7,054 nucleotides of DNA from an uncultured Pelagibacteraceae bacterium (lineage in GTDB: Bacteria; Pseudomonadota; Alphaproteobacteria; Pelagibacterales; Pelagibacteraceae), in assembly GCA_913052435.1 (NCBI GenBank), contig CAJXDV010000052.1, positions 1 through 7,054 on the forward strand, in the 5' to 3' direction. The notes below the pieces were generated by a model. It worked only from the letters and a program-made list of their open reading frames with translations, was not told the DNA's origin and did not search any database. Numbering within the stretch: position 1 is the first letter of the stretch; the number at the start of each line of letters is the position of its first letter. Positions 6,020-7,054 of the stretch are shown here, piece by piece. The position numbers were made by a program, and so were the translations under genes.

Positions 6020-7000
6020 ATGAAAATAAAAAAATTTCAATCAATTGCCAAAGATGTAATTGAACACGAAATTAATGCTTTAAAAAAATTAAAGTTAAGA
6101 ATTGGAAATTCTTTTGATCAAATAGTTAAAATAATACTAAATTGTAAAAACGGAAAAGTGATTGTATCAGGAGTAGGAAAAAGTGGAATTATAAGTAAAA
6201 AATGGGCAGCAACTCTATCTTCAACTGGTACTCCATCATTTTTCTTAGACGCTTCTAATGCCAGCCATGGTGATATGGGTCAAATAACTTCAAATGATAT
6301 CGTAATACTAATTAGTTTAAGTGGTGAAAGCAATGAATTGAAAAATATTATTCAGTACTGTTCAAGAAACAAAAATATAAAATTAATCGGTGTAACATCG
6401 AAAAAAAATTCACTTCTTTACAATAATTCAGACGTTGGATTTATAATTCCTCATGTAAAAGAGGCTGGCCCAGGCAATATTGTTCCAACGTCATCTACAA
6501 CGGTTCAATTGGCTTTGGGTGACGCAATAGCAATTGCTTGCATGAAACATAAAAAATTTGATAATTTTACTTTTAGAAAATTCCATCCTGGTGGATCTCT
6601 TTCAATTAAACTAAAAACAGTAAGTGATTTAATGATTACAAAAAAAAATATACCTTTTGTATCAGAAAAAACTGCTATGAAAGATGCTCTCAAAGTTATA
6701 ACAAATAAAGGTTTGGGAGTATTAATTGTTAAAAATAATAAAAATATTACCAAGGGTATTTTAACAGATGGTGACCTAAAAAGATTAAATCAGAAATTTA
6801 AAAATTTTCAAAATTTAAAAATACAATCAGTAATGAAAAAAAATCCAATTAGTGTTGACAAAGATATGTTGGCAAGTCAGGCCCTTTATTTGATGAATAA
6901 AAAAAGAATTACAAGTTTATGTGTTCATGGCGGTAAACAAAAAAATAAGGTGATTGGCATTATACATATTCATAATATTTTAAATGCGAATATTAGTTAG
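6020..7000 (+). CDS. kdsD: Arabinose-5-phosphate isomerase KdsD (KpsF/GutQ family)
   Basis: This enzyme interconverts ribulose 5-phosphate and arabinose 5-phosphate, the first committed step to Kdo in lipopolysaccharide. It has an N-terminal SIS sugar-isomerase domain (about 30-180) followed by two CBS domains (about 203-260 and 267-324). Landmarks are SGVGKSG (50-56), SSTGTPSFFL (67-76), SHGDMG (82-87), SLSGESNE (99-106), PTSSTT (156-161), FHPGG (188-192) and the CBS1 end GILTDGDLKR. Lys54, His83, Glu148 and His189 match positions important for activity in characterised KdsD. The length from the ATG at 6020 is 326 aa, close to E. coli KdsD (328). The frame is open back to an ATG at 5972, but that would overlap rnd by 47 bases and add 16 residues unlike the family, so 6020 is chosen. 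It lies one base after rnd and directly abuts the next gene (TAGATG), fitting an envelope operon. Confidence 0.94.
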   Translation: MKIKKFQSIAKDVIEHEINALKKLKLRIGNSFDQIVKIILNCKNGKVIVSGVGKSGIISKKWAATLSSTGTPSFFLDASNASHGDMGQITSNDIVILISLSGESNELKNIIQYCSRNKNIKLIGVTSKKNSLLYNNSDVGFIIPHVKEAGPGNIVPTSSTTVQLALGDAIAIACMKHKKFDNFTFRKFHPGGSLSIKLKTVSDLMITKKNIPFVSEKTAMKDALKVITNKGLGVLIVKNNKNITKGILTDGDLKRLNQKFKNFQNLKIQSVMKKNPISVDKDMLASQALYLMNKKRITSLCVHGGKQKNKVIGIIHIHNILNANIS

Positions 7001-7054
7001 ATGTCAATTAAGTCTCTGATTCAAATTGTTATAATAATAATAATTATTATTATA
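7001..7054 (+). CDS. lptC: Start of a membrane protein, probably LptC (partial)
   Basis: An ATG follows the kdsD stop with no spacer, and the frame stays open for 18 codons to the window edge: MSIKSLIQIV and then eight isoleucines. A short basic/polar start followed by a strongly hydrophobic run suits a single N-terminal membrane anchor. LptC, the inner-membrane-anchored bridge protein for lipopolysaccharide export, has this topology and commonly follows kdsD in Alphaproteobacteria. The identity rests on gene order and the anchor only; none of the periplasmic domain is visible. Confidence 0.5.
   Translation, partial: MSIKSLIQIVIIIIIIII
7034..7053. repeat. Trinucleotide-run palindrome within the isoleucine tract
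   Basis: Runs of ATA codons followed by ATT codons make a 20-base perfectly self-complementary stretch with no spacer, centred on AATT. It lies inside the predicted anchor of the gene starting at 7001 and is most simply a by-product of an all-isoleucine tract in AT-rich DNA. Confidence 0.6.

Noticed and set aside
6505..6753. 82-codon minus-strand ORF inside kdsD
   Set aside because: It is antisense to the SIS/CBS coding region; its hydrophobicity is what the complement of Lys-rich codons produces.
1..7054. Mobile element, CRISPR array, toxin-antitoxin or defence system
   Set aside because: No repeat array, transposase, integrase, restriction or toxin-like protein was found; all but one gene belong to ordinary housekeeping families.

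Overview
The window looks like a streamlined, very AT-rich alphaproteobacterial chromosome, most likely a SAR11 (Pelagibacterales)-type marine bacterium. Three things support this: the base composition (roughly 70% A+T by eye), the short or overlapping gene junctions, and the gene set. That set includes the alphaproteobacterial cell-cycle regulator GcrA, a membrane-anchored CycM-type cytochrome c, an NDUFA9-like protein, and a ribonuclease D / KdsD / probable LptC run. No rRNA, tRNA, CRISPR array, insertion sequence, phage gene or defence system was seen. Lineage assignment is inference from gene content and composition.

Layout. Positions 1-88 hold a small perfect hairpin and the leader of cycM. 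cycM (+) runs tail-to-tail into argF, and the two coding regions overlap by 9 bp. On the minus strand, an ABC-2 type transporter permease, argD and argF form a tightly packed cluster: 7 bp between the first two, a 1-base stop/start overlap between the last two. A 126-bp divergent promoter region separates the permease from gcrA (+). After gcrA, a T-rich spacer leads to a small unrecognised minus-strand ORF lying just downstream of an NDUFA9-like NAD(P)-binding protein gene (-). Only 17 bp separate that gene from rnd (+). rnd is followed after 1 base by kdsD, and kdsD directly abuts a start codon that probably begins lptC, cut by the window edge.

Functions. CycM carries electrons from the bc1 complex to a terminal oxidase. 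ArgD and ArgF catalyse consecutive parts of arginine synthesis (N-acetylornithine formation; citrulline formation), with the N-acetylornithine deacylation step encoded elsewhere. GcrA activates methylation-dependent cell-cycle transcription. RNase D trims RNA 3' ends. KdsD makes arabinose 5-phosphate for Kdo, and LptC would belong to lipopolysaccharide export.

No new multi-gene system is evident. The points most worth a second look are several conserved-motif departures in ArgD and ArgF, candidate leaderless promoters (one of which decides the permease start), a repeated 7-mer around the gcrA promoter, and a small ORF that may carry a frame-disrupted signal peptide.
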